In this document: one piece after another, positions 8,544-17,681 of the stretch
Numbering within the stretch: the first letter of the stretch is position 1
Layout of the letters: every line of letters starts with the position of its first letter
Source of the DNA: an uncultured Paracoccaceae bacterium
GTDB lineage: Bacteria; Pseudomonadota; Alphaproteobacteria; Rhodobacterales; Rhodobacteraceae
NCBI GenBank assembly: GCA_947498645.1
Contig: CANMKS010000001.1
Coordinates: 3,014,032 to 3,078,031 of the forward strand
DNA: 64,000 nt
Reading direction: 5' to 3'
Program-made: the position numbers and the translations under genes
The notes under the pieces: model-generated
Database searches by the model: none
The model's input: only the letters and a program-made list of their open reading frames with translations
What the model was told of the DNA's origin: nothing

Positions 8544-9767
8544 ATGAATGAGTCCACACCGATCAACGCCGCCGGCTTTGGCCCCGATCTGGGCCCTTTT
8601 GACTGGGCTGACCCGCTGCGCCTAGAAGGGCAATTGAGCGAAGATGAACGGATGCTGCGTGATGCGGCCGCCGCATTTGCACAATCGTCCCTGCAACCGC
8701 GCGTCACCGATGCCTACCGCGACGAAATCGTTGACCCTTCGGTTTTTGTGATGATGGGCGAAGCCGGGCTATTGGGCGTTACAATCCCCGAAGAATACGG
8801 CGGGCTTGGCGCGTCTTATGTGACCTATGGCCTTGTCGCGCGCGAGATTGAGCGTGTGGACAGCGGGTATCGGTCGATGATGTCGGTGCAATCCTCGCTG
8901 GTGATGTATCCGATCCACGCCTATGGCTCTGACGCGCAACGCCGGAAATATCTGCCGGGGCTGGCTGCGGGCACCCTGATTGGTTGCTTTGGTCTGACCG
9001 AAGCTGATGCGGGCAGTGATCCTGCGGGTATGAAAACCACCGCCAGGAAAACCGATACAGGTTATGTGCTGAACGGGTCCAAAATGTGGATCAGCAACGC
9101 GCCGATTGCCGATGTCTTTGTTGTCTGGGCAAAATCCGAGGCGCATGGCGGCAAGATACGCGGCTTTGTACTTGAAAAGGGCACTAAGGGGCTGAGCGCG
9201 CCCAAGATTGGCGGCAAGCTGAGCCTGCGTGCCTCTGTGACCGGCGAGATCGTGATGGAGGATGTCGAAGTCAGCGAAGATGCGCTGCTGCCCGGTGTGC
9301 AAGGCCTCAAAGGGCCGTTTGGGTGCCTGAACCGCGCGCGCTATGGCATTGCATGGGGTGTGATGGGGGCTGCAGAGGCCTGCTGGCACGCTGCACGGCA
9401 ATACGGATTGGATCGCAAACAATTCGGCAGGCCACTGGCGCAGACACAACTGTTTCAGAAAAAGCTGGCGGATATGCAGACCGAAATTACGCTGGGATTG
9501 CAGTCTGCGCTGCAATTGGGCCGTCTTATGGATCAGGGGCAGGCAGCCCCCGAAATGATCAGCCTTATGAAGCGGAACAACTGCGGCAAGGCGCTTGATA
9601 TCGCGCGGGTGTCACGCGACATGCATGGCGGCAACGGGATCAGCGAAGATTTCCAGATCATGCGCCATATGGTGAACCTTGAAACGGTGAACACCTATGA
9701 AGGCACACATGATGTGCATGCCTTGATCCTCGGGCGCGCGCAAACCGGGTTGCAGGCGTTTTTCTAG
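8544..9767 (+). CDS. gcdH: glutaryl-CoA dehydrogenase (acyl-CoA dehydrogenase family)
   Basis: This 407-residue FAD enzyme oxidises and decarboxylates glutaryl-CoA to crotonyl-CoA in lysine, tryptophan and benzoyl-CoA-type degradation. The sequence follows the GcdH pattern: [17 protein letters not shown] at the N-terminus, [14 protein letters not shown] in the FAD/substrate loop, and the catalytic Glu386 in [19 protein letters not shown]. It is monocistronic and divergent from the cox operon. The Shine-Dalgarno GAAGGGAGAA precedes the ATG. I assign it to GcdH rather than to a general acyl-CoA dehydrogenase from these signatures and the length. Confidence 0.9.
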   Translation: MNESTPINAAGFGPDLGPFDWADPLRLEGQLSEDERMLRDAAAAFAQSSLQPRVTDAYRDEIVDPSVFVMMGEAGLLGVTIPEEYGGLGASYVTYGLVAREIERVDSGYRSMMSVQSSLVMYPIHAYGSDAQRRKYLPGLAAGTLIGCFGLTEADAGSDPAGMKTTARKTDTGYVLNGSKMWISNAPIADVFVVWAKSEAHGGKIRGFVLEKGTKGLSAPKIGGKLSLRASVTGEIVMEDVEVSEDALLPGVQGLKGPFGCLNRARYGIAWGVMGAAEACWHAARQYGLDRKQFGRPLAQTQLFQKKLADMQTEITLGLQSALQLGRLMDQGQAAPEMISLMKRNNCGKALDIARVSRDMHGGNGISEDFQIMRHMVNLETVNTYEGTHDVHALILGRAQTGLQAFF

Positions 9768-9783
9768 GGCGTTTCGAATTGCC

Positions 9784-10005
9784 TTAGCAGTTATAGATGT
9801 CGCCGTAGACGCAGCGCACGATGCTTTCGCGGGACACGCCCATCTTGGACAGTTCGCGGTCGGACAGGTGCTGCATACGCTCGACTTCGACAGAGCGGCT
9901 GCGCGCGTCGGTCAGGTTTTCAAAGAACGCGGCAACCGCGCCAAAAAACGCCATTGGTCCGGTGGTTGCAGGGCGGGATGTCAATGTGTTGGTGTAGAAG
10001 GCCAT
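9784..10005 (-). CDS. DUF1127 small protein
   Basis: This 73-residue protein carries a C-terminal DUF1127 (YjiS-like) motif: ERMQHLSDRELSKMGVSRESI. Members are small, basic, Arg-rich proteins; in some Alphaproteobacteria they affect RNA turnover and nutrient responses, but no role is fixed for this one. It is convergent with gcdH, with 16 bp between stops. The ATG has AGGAAT upstream. The 120 bp before it are AT-richer and contain TATATA, a possible -10 region. Confidence 0.8.
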   Translation of the reverse strand: MAFYTNTLTSRPATTGPMAFFGAVAAFFENLTDARSRSVEVERMQHLSDRELSKMGVSRESIVRCVYGDIYNC

Positions 10006-10124
10006 GTGCGTATTCCTGATGCGGTAAGCTGTTGTTGATGCTTATATAGCCATCACAATAGCTGCGGGAACTGCCAATGCTGCATTGCCGCATTGCGCGC
10101 GCCGCATAGCCCGCCTCACCGTAT

Positions 10125-10409
10125 TCAGTCGCCCGTGCGCCCTTCGATCACTGTTTTGACCGCGTTGAAAATGCGCAAACCAAAATAGCCCAGGATTGCA
10201 CCAAAGATCACGCCAAAGACAGATCCGCTGTCCACCAGCGCGCTCAGCACCGCGGCCCCAAGAAGCGCGACCATAAAGGCGATTGCGCGGGATTCATTGG
10301 CTGTCACCGGAATATGCTTTTCAAGCGCGCTCATGAGGGGCTTGGCCACGGCACTTTCTATCTGTGGCGTCAGAAACCCCGCAGCGGCGGCAATCAGAAA
10401 CCCTAGCAT
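10125..10409 (-). CDS. small membrane protein of unknown function
   Basis: This 94-residue protein has an N-terminal hydrophobic segment (MLGFLIAAAAGFL) and two further hydrophobic segments near residues 45-80 (AFMVALLGAAVLSAL and VIFGAILGYFGLRIF). I do not recognise a family with known function. The ATG at 10409 has AAGGAG at 9-nt spacing; the TTG six bases earlier would be too close. It is divergent from pyrC, with 114 bp between the starts, so the two may share a regulatory region. Confidence 0.65.
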   Translation of the reverse strand: MLGFLIAAAAGFLTPQIESAVAKPLMSALEKHIPVTANESRAIAFMVALLGAAVLSALVDSGSVFGVIFGAILGYFGLRIFNAVKTVIEGRTGD

Positions 10410-10523
10410 CGGCAAACTCTCCTTATGGTCCCGGTTGACCGACTATCCGAAATCGGCGCCGGACCTGCAAGTGCTATCACATGGGCTATGGCATCCGCGC
10501 GCGTGACGGTGTAATCGGAAAAG

Positions 10524-11576
10524 ATGCCCGATAGACATGTGACAAGCCTGACCATCCCCCGCCCTGACGACTGGCATCTGCACCTGCGTGACGGGGTGAT
10601 GCTGCAAGCCGTGCTGCCCGAAACCACGCGCCATTTCGGCCGCGCAATCATCATGCCCAACCTTGTGCCACCTGTCGTAACCGCAGAACAGGCCAAGGCC
10701 TATCGGGGGCGGATCATGGATGCCCTGCCTGAGGGCGCGCAGTTTACGCCACTGATGACACTTTACCTGACCGAGGCGACAGACCCCGCAGATGTGCGCC
10801 ACGCCCACGAGGCCGGAATTGCCACGGCGGTGAAGCTCTATCCTGCTGGGGCGACGACCAACTCTGCCTCTGGCGTGCGCGATTTTGAGAAGGTGCGCCC
10901 GGTTCTGGACGTGATGGCCGAGATTGGCATGCCGCTGTGCGTACACGGCGAGGTGACCGACAGCACTGTGGACATCTTTGACCGCGAGGCTGTGTTCATC
11001 GAAAAGATCCTCAAGCCGCTGCGCAAGAAGGTGCCAGACCTCAAGATCGTGATGGAGCATGTGACGACGCAGGATGCCGTCGATTATGTGCGCGATAGTG
11101 TCAAGAACCTTGCCGCCACCATCACCACCCATCACCTGATCATCAACCGCAATCATATTCTGGCCGGTGGGATCAAGCCGCATTACTACTGCCTGCCAGT
11201 GGCCAAGCGCGATGCGCATCGTGTGGCGCTGGTGCAGGCGGCTGTGTCCGGTGACAAACGGTTCTTTCTGGGGACAGACAGCGCGCCGCATCTGGATCCG
11301 CTGAAGTTACAGGCCTGTGGCTGCGCCGGTATTTTCACTGCGACAAACACGATGTCCTGCCTGGCCGAGGTGTTTGACGCCGCGGCCCGCATCAGCAAAT
11401 TGGAAGATTTCGCCTCGCGCAATGGGCCCAAATTCTACGGCCTGCCGGTGAGTGAGCAGACGATTACGCTGACCAAGGGCGACCCTGTCAGCTACCCCGC
11501 ACAAATCGAGACCGCCGATGGACCGGTGACGGTGTTTGACCCCGGTTTCGACCTTCACTGGCGTGTCACCTGCTGA
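10524..11576 (+). CDS. pyrC: dihydroorotase (class II)
   Basis: PyrC catalyses the reversible cyclisation of N-carbamoyl-aspartate to dihydroorotate in pyrimidine synthesis. The 350 residues match the single-domain class II enzyme. The metal-binding HLHLRDG has His18 and His20, the carboxylated lysine lies in [13 protein letters not shown], and [10 protein letters not shown] holds the catalytic aspartate. It precedes pyrE by 56 bp, separated by a dispersed repeat, which suggests a pyrCE operon. Confidence 0.95.
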   Translation: MPDRHVTSLTIPRPDDWHLHLRDGVMLQAVLPETTRHFGRAIIMPNLVPPVVTAEQAKAYRGRIMDALPEGAQFTPLMTLYLTEATDPADVRHAHEAGIATAVKLYPAGATTNSASGVRDFEKVRPVLDVMAEIGMPLCVHGEVTDSTVDIFDREAVFIEKILKPLRKKVPDLKIVMEHVTTQDAVDYVRDSVKNLAATITTHHLIINRNHILAGGIKPHYYCLPVAKRDAHRVALVQAAVSGDKRFFLGTDSAPHLDPLKLQACGCAGIFTATNTMSCLAEVFDAAARISKLEDFASRNGPKFYGLPVSEQTITLTKGDPVSYPAQIETADGPVTVFDPGFDLHWRVTC

Positions 11577-11597
11577 GGGCATCGGAGCCTCCGGCGG

Positions 11598-11619
11598 AGA
11601 TATTTAAGAACAAAAGAAG
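11598..11619 (+). repeat. GATATTT..GAACAAAAGAAG element between pyrC and pyrE
   Basis: This is the second copy of the intergenic element described at 7500-7521, with AGATATTTAA followed by GAACAAAAGAAG. It comes after GCCTCCGGCGG just past the pyrC stop, and ends 14 bp before the pyrE start. Confidence 0.65.
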
Positions 11620-11632
11620 ACAGGACGACCAC

Positions 11633-12301
11633 ATGATCCCCACCTCTTTCCCGGCAAAAGAAGAAATCGCGCGGCTGACCGCCGGTATGTTGATCGAGAT
11701 CGGCGCGGTGAACTTCAACGCGAAAGAACCGTTCACACTGGCCTCTGGCAAGCAGGCGCCAACATATGTGGATTGTCGCAAACTGATATCGTTCCCGCGC
11801 GTCCGGGCGGTTGTGATGGATTTCCTGACGGTCACGATCATGCGCGAGGCCGGGTTTGAAGCCTTTGACAATGTCGCAGGCGGAGAGACCGCAGGCATCC
11901 CCTTTGGGGCGATGGTGGCCGAACGGATGGCCTTGCCCATGACCTATGTGCGCAAAAAACCCAAAGGCTACGGACGCAATGCCCGTATTGAAGGTGTGAT
12001 GACCGAAGGGCAGCGTGTTGTTCTGGTCGAGGACCTGACAACCGATGGCGGGTCAAAGCTGTCTTTCGTGGATGCGATCCGTGAAACCGGCGCGACATGC
12101 AGCGCAACTGCTGTGATCTTTTACTATGGCATTTTTGACGGCGTCGAAAAGACCTTGGGCGACCACGGTGTGCAGCTGATTTCGCTATGTACCTGGTGGG
12201 ACGTCCTGGCCGAAGCCAAAGCGCGTGGCGCTTATGATACGGCGACATTGGCGGCGGTTGAGGCCTACCTCAATGACCCTGCTGGCTGGACGCCCGCCTA
12301 A
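11633..12301 (+). CDS. pyrE: orotate phosphoribosyltransferase
   Basis: PyrE transfers phosphoribosyl from PRPP to orotate to give OMP. The 222 residues contain the PRPP-binding signature [14 protein letters not shown] and the [13 protein letters not shown] and [10 protein letters not shown] segments of OPRTases. The family norm is about 210-230. It is the second gene of the pair with pyrC, so two successive pyrimidine steps lie together (the PyrD step between them is not here). Confidence 0.95.
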   Translation: MIPTSFPAKEEIARLTAGMLIEIGAVNFNAKEPFTLASGKQAPTYVDCRKLISFPRVRAVVMDFLTVTIMREAGFEAFDNVAGGETAGIPFGAMVAERMALPMTYVRKKPKGYGRNARIEGVMTEGQRVVLVEDLTTDGGSKLSFVDAIRETGATCSATAVIFYYGIFDGVEKTLGDHGVQLISLCTWWDVLAEAKARGAYDTATLAAVEAYLNDPAGWTPA

Positions 12302-12306
12302 AATAC

Positions 12307-12450
12307 TTATCCACCATGCCGGGCGAACGGCATGCAAAGAATCGCATGTGCCGCGCCTATATGGTGTTTTCTTTGCGCGCAGCCACTAATTGCGGTAGGG
12401 TGACAGCCTGTCGCCTGTTGTCCACAGAGTTATCCCGCCGATTATCCCCG
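12307..12450. promoter_or_regulatory. DnaA-box-like sequences upstream of dnaB
   Basis: Four nonamers near the DnaA consensus TTATCCACA lie in the 217-bp pyrE-dnaB gap. They are TTATCCACC (12307-12315), TTGTCCACA (12418-12426), TTATCCCGC (12430-12438) and TTATCCCCG (12442-12450). The first two match 8 of 9 positions. The last three are clustered about 12 bp apart. DnaA control of dnaB is plausible; DnaA binding is inferred only. Confidence 0.45.
12315..12334. terminator. hairpin after pyrE
   Basis: Perfect arms CATGCCG and CGGCATG surround the loop GGCGAA, starting 14 bp past the pyrE stop. No T-tract follows, so it is a possible weak terminator or 3'-end stabiliser rather than a clear intrinsic terminator. 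Confidence 0.4.
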
Positions 12451-12518
12451 ATCATTTCCAGATGGTCAGTGCGGCGGGGCGACTGATAGGAGAACCCGAG
12501 GGATCAAGAGGGTAGACC

Positions 12519-14006
12519 ATGAACGAGATTGCCGCGTTTAACGCAACAGGTGCCGAAGAAACCGCTGCTGATCTGATGCCCCATTCAATCGAGGCCGAAC
12601 AGCAGCTTTTGGGCGCTATTCTGACCAACAACGATGTGTTTGACCGCGTGGCCTCGATCATCGGGCCAAAACATTTCTACGATCCTGTTCATGCGCGGAT
12701 ATTTGAAACCGCAGCATCCCGCATTGGCCGCAATATGCTGGCCAGCCCTGTGACGATCAAGACCTTCATGGAAGAAGATGAGGGCCTGAAAGAGCTGGGT
12801 GGCCCGCCCTACCTTGCCCGCCTTGCGGGTGCGGCAATCTCTGCCTTTGCGGCGCGCGACTATGCGGAAATGATCTATGACCTGGCGACGCGGCGTCAGC
12901 TGATCCAGTTGGGCCGCGAAATCACCGACAAAGCCGCCAAGGTGGACGTGGACCACGACCCCAAGGCGCAGATTGTTGAGGCGGAACAGGCGCTTTATTC
13001 GCTGGCCGAACAGGGCGTATCCGAACAGGGGTTCCAGTCATTTCTGGCGGCGGTGACAGAGGCGGTGAATGTCGCCAACTCTGCCTATCAGCGCGAAGGA
13101 GGTCTGGCCGGTATCGCGACGGATCTGGCCGATCTGGATCGCAAACTGGGGGGGCTACACAAATCTGACCTTCTGATTCTGGCCGGGCGCCCATCCATGG
13201 GTAAAACGTCGCTTGCCACTAATATCGCCTATAACATCGCCAAATCCTACAAGAAGGGCATCTTGCAGGACGGCAGCGAGGGTGCCGTCGACGGCGGCGT
13301 TGTGGGGTTCTTTTCGCTTGAGATGAGTGCGGAACAACTGGCGGGCCGCATCCTTGCCGAAGCCTCAGAGATTTCGTCGCACAAAATCCGTCAAGGCGAC
13401 ATGACAGAAGGTGAGTTCCGCCGGTTTGTTGATGCTGCCAAGCAGTTGGAATCCTGCCCGCTTTATATTGATGACACTGCGGCAATCCCGATTTCGCAAC
13501 TTGCCGCCCGCGCGCGTCGTTTGAAACGAACACATGGGCTGGACCTGCTGATTGTCGACTATCTGCAACTGGTGCGCGGAACATCCGAAAACCGCGTGCA
13601 GGAAATTGGTGAAATTTCGATGGGCCTGAAGGCCATCGCCAAGGAGTTGAATATCCCGGTCATCGCACTGTCACAGCTATCGCGCCAGGTGGAAAACCGC
13701 GAAGACAAGCGCCCGCAGCTGTCGGACCTGCGCGAATCCGGCTCGATCGAGCAGGACGCCGATGTCGTCATGTTTGTCTACCGTGGCGAATATTACGTCG
13801 AACGTGAAAAGCCCGAAGACCACAACATGGAGGCCATGGCCGCCTGGCAGGAAAAGATGTCATCGCTGCATGGCAAGGCCGAGGTCATCGTGGGCAAGCA
13901 GCGCCATGGTCCCATTGGGACGGTTGAGCTGTCGTTCACGGCCGAGTTCACCCGCTTTGGCAATCTGGTAAAGCCGTGGCAGCAGGGTGAGGATCAGTCG
14001 TTCTAA
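12519..14006 (+). CDS. dnaB: replicative DNA helicase
   Basis: DnaB is the hexameric 5'-3' helicase at the replication fork. The N-terminal DnaB domain begins HSIEAEQQLLGAIL. The RecA-like ATPase follows, with Walker A GRPSMGKT (Lys229), the Walker B phrase LLIVDYLQL, and the arginine-finger area SDLRESGSIEQDADVV. The 495 residues are full length. No intein is present, although dnaB is a frequent intein site. The gene is preceded by DnaA-box-like sequences and followed after 5 bp by a convergent gene. Confidence 0.96.
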   Translation: MNEIAAFNATGAEETAADLMPHSIEAEQQLLGAILTNNDVFDRVASIIGPKHFYDPVHARIFETAASRIGRNMLASPVTIKTFMEEDEGLKELGGPPYLARLAGAAISAFAARDYAEMIYDLATRRQLIQLGREITDKAAKVDVDHDPKAQIVEAEQALYSLAEQGVSEQGFQSFLAAVTEAVNVANSAYQREGGLAGIATDLADLDRKLGGLHKSDLLILAGRPSMGKTSLATNIAYNIAKSYKKGILQDGSEGAVDGGVVGFFSLEMSAEQLAGRILAEASEISSHKIRQGDMTEGEFRRFVDAAKQLESCPLYIDDTAAIPISQLAARARRLKRTHGLDLLIVDYLQLVRGTSENRVQEIGEISMGLKAIAKELNIPVIALSQLSRQVENREDKRPQLSDLRESGSIEQDADVVMFVYRGEYYVEREKPEDHNMEAMAAWQEKMSSLHGKAEVIVGKQRHGPIGTVELSFTAEFTRFGNLVKPWQQGEDQSF

Positions 14007-14011
14007 CCGCC

Positions 14012-15175
14012 CTACTCTGCCGGTTCTTTCGGTTTGTCCTTCAGAAACGGATGCACAAACTGCCGCCAGTACCCTTTGGGCACCGTGTCCCCGACCACGC
14101 CGTAGGCCTCGGGCCACTCTTTCTCAGGCAAATGATGCGTGCCAAAGAGCCAGTCATAGATCGGGAAGTGGCTGGCGTAATTGATATCAATCGCAGCCCT
14201 GTCCGATCCGTGATGCCAGTGGTGAAAGCGCGGCGTCACGAAGAACCGCTCCAAAAAGCCTAGTTTCCAACCGATATTGGCGTGGATAAAGCTGGAGTAG
14301 AAATAGACGATCAGCAGATAGGCCTGAATGGCCTCTGGTTTGAACCCAAGCGTGAACATCGGCACCGCTGTCAGGCTGCGGAGCACGGCGATTTCAACGA
14401 AATGCATCCGCGCACCGGCCAGCCAATCCATCTTTTTGGTCGAGTGGTGGATCGCATGAAAACGCCAGAGCACCGGAAAGGTGTGGAAGGCGCGATGCAC
14501 CCAATATTGCACGAAATCCGTGGCCATCATGATGATGATAACTTGCACAAAGAACGGCAGCGTGACGATGTAGATGCGCAGATCATCCAGCGGAATTTGC
14601 GCGTTCACATAGTTCGATGGGGCCAACGTGATAAAACCCAGAACCTGCACCAGCATGGAGCTGACAAGGTAATAGAACATATCCTCCTGCCATTCCTGCC
14701 GGAATACGGTTTGTTCGGCGCGGGCGGGAAAGAAACGCTCCAACGGGACAAAAAGAAAACCAACGACCAGCACGTTGATGATAAAGTAATCAAGGCCAAA
14801 GTAAAAACTCTGCGCGGCTTCTGACCCGATTTGCGGCTGTGTCGTGGCCATCAGTGAGGCGACAACAGACACCGCCAAAGCCGTCCAGCCCAGCGACTTG
14901 CGTGTGCTCAGGATCAGGCTGAGCAGCGACAATGCATAGCCTGCCAACAGCGTGAAACGCAGGAACACTGTCACAATACCGCTGTCCTGAATGAACGCGA
15001 TCTCTGGATAGGATAGCGTTTCAGGGAACCACCGCAGCAACACGATCAGCAATCCGGCCAGTGACGCCAGCAGCGCCAGCGCACCCGACAGCCATCCGCT
15101 GCCCAATGGCCGCTCGCCGCGGGGTGTTTCCAACTGCGTGATAACTTTCTTCAAAATGCCCACGGTAAACCTCAT
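14012..15175 (-). CDS. sterol desaturase / fatty acid hydroxylase superfamily protein
   Basis: This integral membrane di-iron oxygenase (387 aa) has several hydrophobic segments in the N-terminal half and the three histidine boxes of the superfamily: HRAFH, HAIHH and HHWHH. The boxes bind the di-iron centre that hydroxylates or desaturates lipids. The substrate cannot be read from sequence; carotenoid, sterol-like, alkylglycerol or ornithine-lipid targets are all possible. The ATG at 15175 is preferred over a longer frame to 15397, which would overlap the divergent alr gene. It ends 5 bp from the dnaB stop, and no terminator is visible between them. Confidence 0.85.
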   Translation of the reverse strand: MRFTVGILKKVITQLETPRGERPLGSGWLSGALALLASLAGLLIVLLRWFPETLSYPEIAFIQDSGIVTVFLRFTLLAGYALSLLSLILSTRKSLGWTALAVSVVASLMATTQPQIGSEAAQSFYFGLDYFIINVLVVGFLFVPLERFFPARAEQTVFRQEWQEDMFYYLVSSMLVQVLGFITLAPSNYVNAQIPLDDLRIYIVTLPFFVQVIIIMMATDFVQYWVHRAFHTFPVLWRFHAIHHSTKKMDWLAGARMHFVEIAVLRSLTAVPMFTLGFKPEAIQAYLLIVYFYSSFIHANIGWKLGFLERFFVTPRFHHWHHGSDRAAIDINYASHFPIYDWLFGTHHLPEKEWPEAYGVVGDTVPKGYWRQFVHPFLKDKPKEPAE

Positions 15176-15293
15176 AATATGATTGCGGCACCATAGCCGT
15201 AGAAATTTGACAAGAGAATGGCAGGACGACACCCGCCCCCAATCTTGTGCAAATCCCTTGCCCCCTCCGCGCACCCCTGCCAAAAGGCGGGGC

Positions 15294-16331
15294 ATGAGCA
15301 CCGGACGCCTGATCATTGACCTTGATGCCCTCGTCGCCAATTGGCGCGCGCTGGATGCGATGACGCAATGCAAGACCGCTGCGGTGGTCAAGGCCAATGG
15401 CTATGGGCTGGGCGCTGCAAATGTTGCCAAGGCCCTGTTCAAGGCCGGGGTGCGGCAGTTTTTCGTCGCGATCCCGCAAGAGGCCGTCGCCGTCCGCGAG
15501 GAACTGGGCCCCAAGCCAGAGATCTGCGTGTTTTCAGGCCATATGAAGGGCGATACCGATCTGATCCGCGAACTGGGCCTTACGCCCATGCTCAATTCGG
15601 TTGAGCAGTTGACCCACCATCTGGAAACGCTTCCTGATCATCCATTTGGCATTCAGCTTGACACCGGGATGAACCGTCTGGGGTTGGAGTTGCAGGAATG
15701 GGCGGCTGTGGCAGAACTGGTGCTGGCACAGAAACCACGGCTGGTGATGTCTCATCTGGCTTGCGCGGATGAGCCTGATCACCCGATGAACCCCTATCAG
15801 CTTGACCAATTCAAGAAGATGACCGACGGGATCACCGCGCCACGCTCGCTGGCCGCGACGGGCGGCATCCTGTTGGGACCAGAATATCATTTTGACCTGA
15901 CCCGCCCCGGCATCGGCATGTATGGCGGGTTCCCGTTTGAAAAGGCCGCGCCGGTGATCGAACTGGACCTGCCAGTGATCCAGGTGCGCGATGTGGCCGA
16001 GGGTGAGGTGGTGGGCTACGGCAATGCCTGGCAGGCCCCGCGCCCGTCGCGGATTGCAACTGTGTCTGGCGGTTACGCCGATGGGATCACGCGTATTCTG
16101 TCCGACCGGGCAAAACTGTACTATGGCGACGTCGTTTGCCCGCTTGTGGGCCGGGTTTCGATGGACCTGCTGACAGTCGATGTGACCGATCTGCCCGACA
16201 CGCCAACCAAGCTGACCCTGATCGGGCCGCAACAATCCGTGGATGATCTTGCGCGGACCGCAAACACCATCGGATATGAGGTGCTGACGCAGTTGGGCGG
16301 GCGCTATGATCGCAAGACCTTTGGCAAATAG
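15294..16331 (+). CDS. alr: alanine racemase
   Basis: Alr interconverts L- and D-alanine for peptidoglycan. The PLP-binding lysine is Lys33 in [11 protein letters not shown]. The second-base tyrosine region is [12 protein letters not shown], and the [11 protein letters not shown] motif is typical. The 345 residues are slightly short for the family, which usually has 350-370. The ATG at 15294 matches the usual start just before the barrel; a longer frame from 15183 is non-conserved in character. It is divergent from the hydroxylase gene. Confidence 0.93.
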   Translation: MSTGRLIIDLDALVANWRALDAMTQCKTAAVVKANGYGLGAANVAKALFKAGVRQFFVAIPQEAVAVREELGPKPEICVFSGHMKGDTDLIRELGLTPMLNSVEQLTHHLETLPDHPFGIQLDTGMNRLGLELQEWAAVAELVLAQKPRLVMSHLACADEPDHPMNPYQLDQFKKMTDGITAPRSLAATGGILLGPEYHFDLTRPGIGMYGGFPFEKAAPVIELDLPVIQVRDVAEGEVVGYGNAWQAPRPSRIATVSGGYADGITRILSDRAKLYYGDVVCPLVGRVSMDLLTVDVTDLPDTPTKLTLIGPQQSVDDLARTANTIGYEVLTQLGGRYDRKTFGK

Positions 16332-16387
16332 GCTTGTTTCGGCTGGCCCATCGCATATCTAACATTCAGAAATAATTTTGGTTTTTC

Positions 16388-16843
16388 ATGCTTAACATCC
16401 TGCGTATCGCCAATCTTGCCTTGCTTGTTCTGTTTCCGATTGCATGGTTCGCGCCGCTGATGCGCGCCGGGCTGTTGCCTATCTTCGGGCTCAGCGAGAT
16501 CAGCGTCATCTCCGGTATGCAGGCATTGTGGGAAAGCGATATTGCCTTGGCGCTTCTGGTCACGGCGTTTGCGCTTTTTGCCCCCTACCTTAAGACAATC
16601 GGCCTGGCGCTGGTGCATTTCAACCTGCTGAAAGACAAGACCTTGCCGGTACTGTCGTGGATCGGAAAACTCGCCATGGCCGATGTGTTCCTGATCGCAC
16701 TTTATATCGTTGTTTTCAAGGGCGTCGGCATCGGGAAGGTCGAAACCGGCTGGGGCCTTTACATGTTCACTGCCTGCATTCTGACCTCCATCGTGATTTC
16801 TGCGCTGACCCCCAAGGCAAAGGCCCAAACGATCGCAACCTGA
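16388..16843 (+). CDS. paraquat-inducible protein A family membrane protein
   Basis: This 151-residue protein resembles a single PqiA domain with four predicted membrane segments (IANLALLVLFPIAWFAPL, LALLVTAFALFAPY, MADVFLIALYIVVF and YMFTACILTSIVISAL). PqiA proteins act with PqiB/MCE proteins in lipid transport to the outer membrane. Here no pqiB lies alongside, and only one half of the usual duplicated PqiA is present. It follows alr by 56 bp on the same strand. Confidence 0.75.
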   Translation: MLNILRIANLALLVLFPIAWFAPLMRAGLLPIFGLSEISVISGMQALWESDIALALLVTAFALFAPYLKTIGLALVHFNLLKDKTLPVLSWIGKLAMADVFLIALYIVVFKGVGIGKVETGWGLYMFTACILTSIVISALTPKAKAQTIAT

Positions 16844-16876
16844 CAAGTCTTGTCGTTTTTTCCCCTTGGCATAACA

Positions 16877-16896
16877 CCATGAAACTGGGTTCATGG
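16877..16896. promoter_or_regulatory. inverted repeat upstream of aqpZ
   Basis: Perfect 7-bp arms CCATGAA and TTCATGG surround ACTGGG, 24 bp before the aqpZ start. The position fits an operator or a 5'-UTR hairpin; no regulator is identified. Confidence 0.4.
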
Positions 16897-16920
16897 CGCA
16901 AATAGAAAGGGAGAACGACC

Positions 16921-17601
16921 ATGAAGAAAGAAATCGCCGAATTTATCGGAACCTTTACGCTAGTCTTGCTTGGTTGTGGGTCTGCGGTCATTGCCGGTGG
17001 CGACATCGGCTTGGTTGGTATCAGCTTTGCATTTGGGCTGGCGCTCATCGCGATGGCTTACGGCATTGGACCGGTGTCTGGTTGCCACATCAACCCCGCT
17101 GTTTCTCTCGGGGCCGTTGCCGCCGGTCGGATGCCGATGAACGAGGCCTTCCGCTATATCGTGGCTCAAGTCGCAGGGGCGATCGTTGCCGCCGGTGTCT
17201 TGTTACTCATCGCGAGCGGGAAAGCAGATTACACATTGGCCGAAAACGGGTTGGGCCAAAATGGATGGGGCGCGGGTTACCTGGGTGAATACACCCTGAT
17301 CGCGGCATTCTTGTTCGAAGTTGTTGCAACCTTCCTCTTCATGGTTGTCATTCTGGGTGCCACAGGCGCTGGCGCACCGGCGCAGTTTGCAGGACTGGCC
17401 ATCGGTCTGGCCCTCGTTGTCATCCATCTGGTTGGCATCAATGTCACTGGCGTCTCGGTGAACCCCGCCCGCTCGATTGGTCCCGCACTCTTTGTCGGCG
17501 GGACAGCATTGGCACAATTGTGGCTCTTCATCGTGGCTCCGATTATTGGCGCAGTGGCCGCGGGCTTGCTGTTCAAATCCGGGAAACTGGACGCAGCATA
17601 A
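16921..17601 (+). CDS. aqpZ: aquaporin Z
   Basis: This 226-residue MIP-family water channel has both NPA half-helices: HINPAVSLG in the first repeat and VNPARSIGPAL in the second. The Arg after the second NPA is part of the ar/R selectivity filter, and the His and Cys arrangement is of the AqpZ type (water rather than glycerol). Six membrane segments are evident. A good AAAGGGAG precedes the ATG. It is likely monocistronic, with an inverted repeat upstream and a hairpin downstream. Confidence 0.95.
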   Translation: MKKEIAEFIGTFTLVLLGCGSAVIAGGDIGLVGISFAFGLALIAMAYGIGPVSGCHINPAVSLGAVAAGRMPMNEAFRYIVAQVAGAIVAAGVLLLIASGKADYTLAENGLGQNGWGAGYLGEYTLIAAFLFEVVATFLFMVVILGATGAGAPAQFAGLAIGLALVVIHLVGINVTGVSVNPARSIGPALFVGGTALAQLWLFIVAPIIGAVAAGLLFKSGKLDAA

Positions 17602-17634
17602 CATCGTAGCAGCGCCTCTTTCACCTTCCAGCGT

Positions 17635-17651
17635 GGCAATGCCCCATTGCC
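17635..17651. terminator. hairpin between aqpZ and radA
   Basis: Perfect arms GGCAATG and CATTGCC enclose CCC, and the stem can extend outward by GCG/CGC pairs. No T-tract follows. It may mark the end of the aqpZ transcript or act in the radA leader. Confidence 0.4.
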
Positions 17652-17681
17652 GCGCTGCGCTTTCTGGGCCAAAAGGTGAAC

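Noticed and set aside
8429..8707. Minus-strand frame of 92 codons that ends on the MoxR start
   Set aside because: Most of it is antisense to the gcdH 5' end, and the Ser/Arg-rich N-terminal part looks like a shadow. The junction with MoxR by TGA overlap is probably chance.
12302..12518. Chromosomal origin of replication at the DnaA-box-like cluster
   Set aside because: There is no AT-rich unwinding region, only four imperfect boxes, and no dnaA, hemE or parAB nearby. A regulatory role is more likely.
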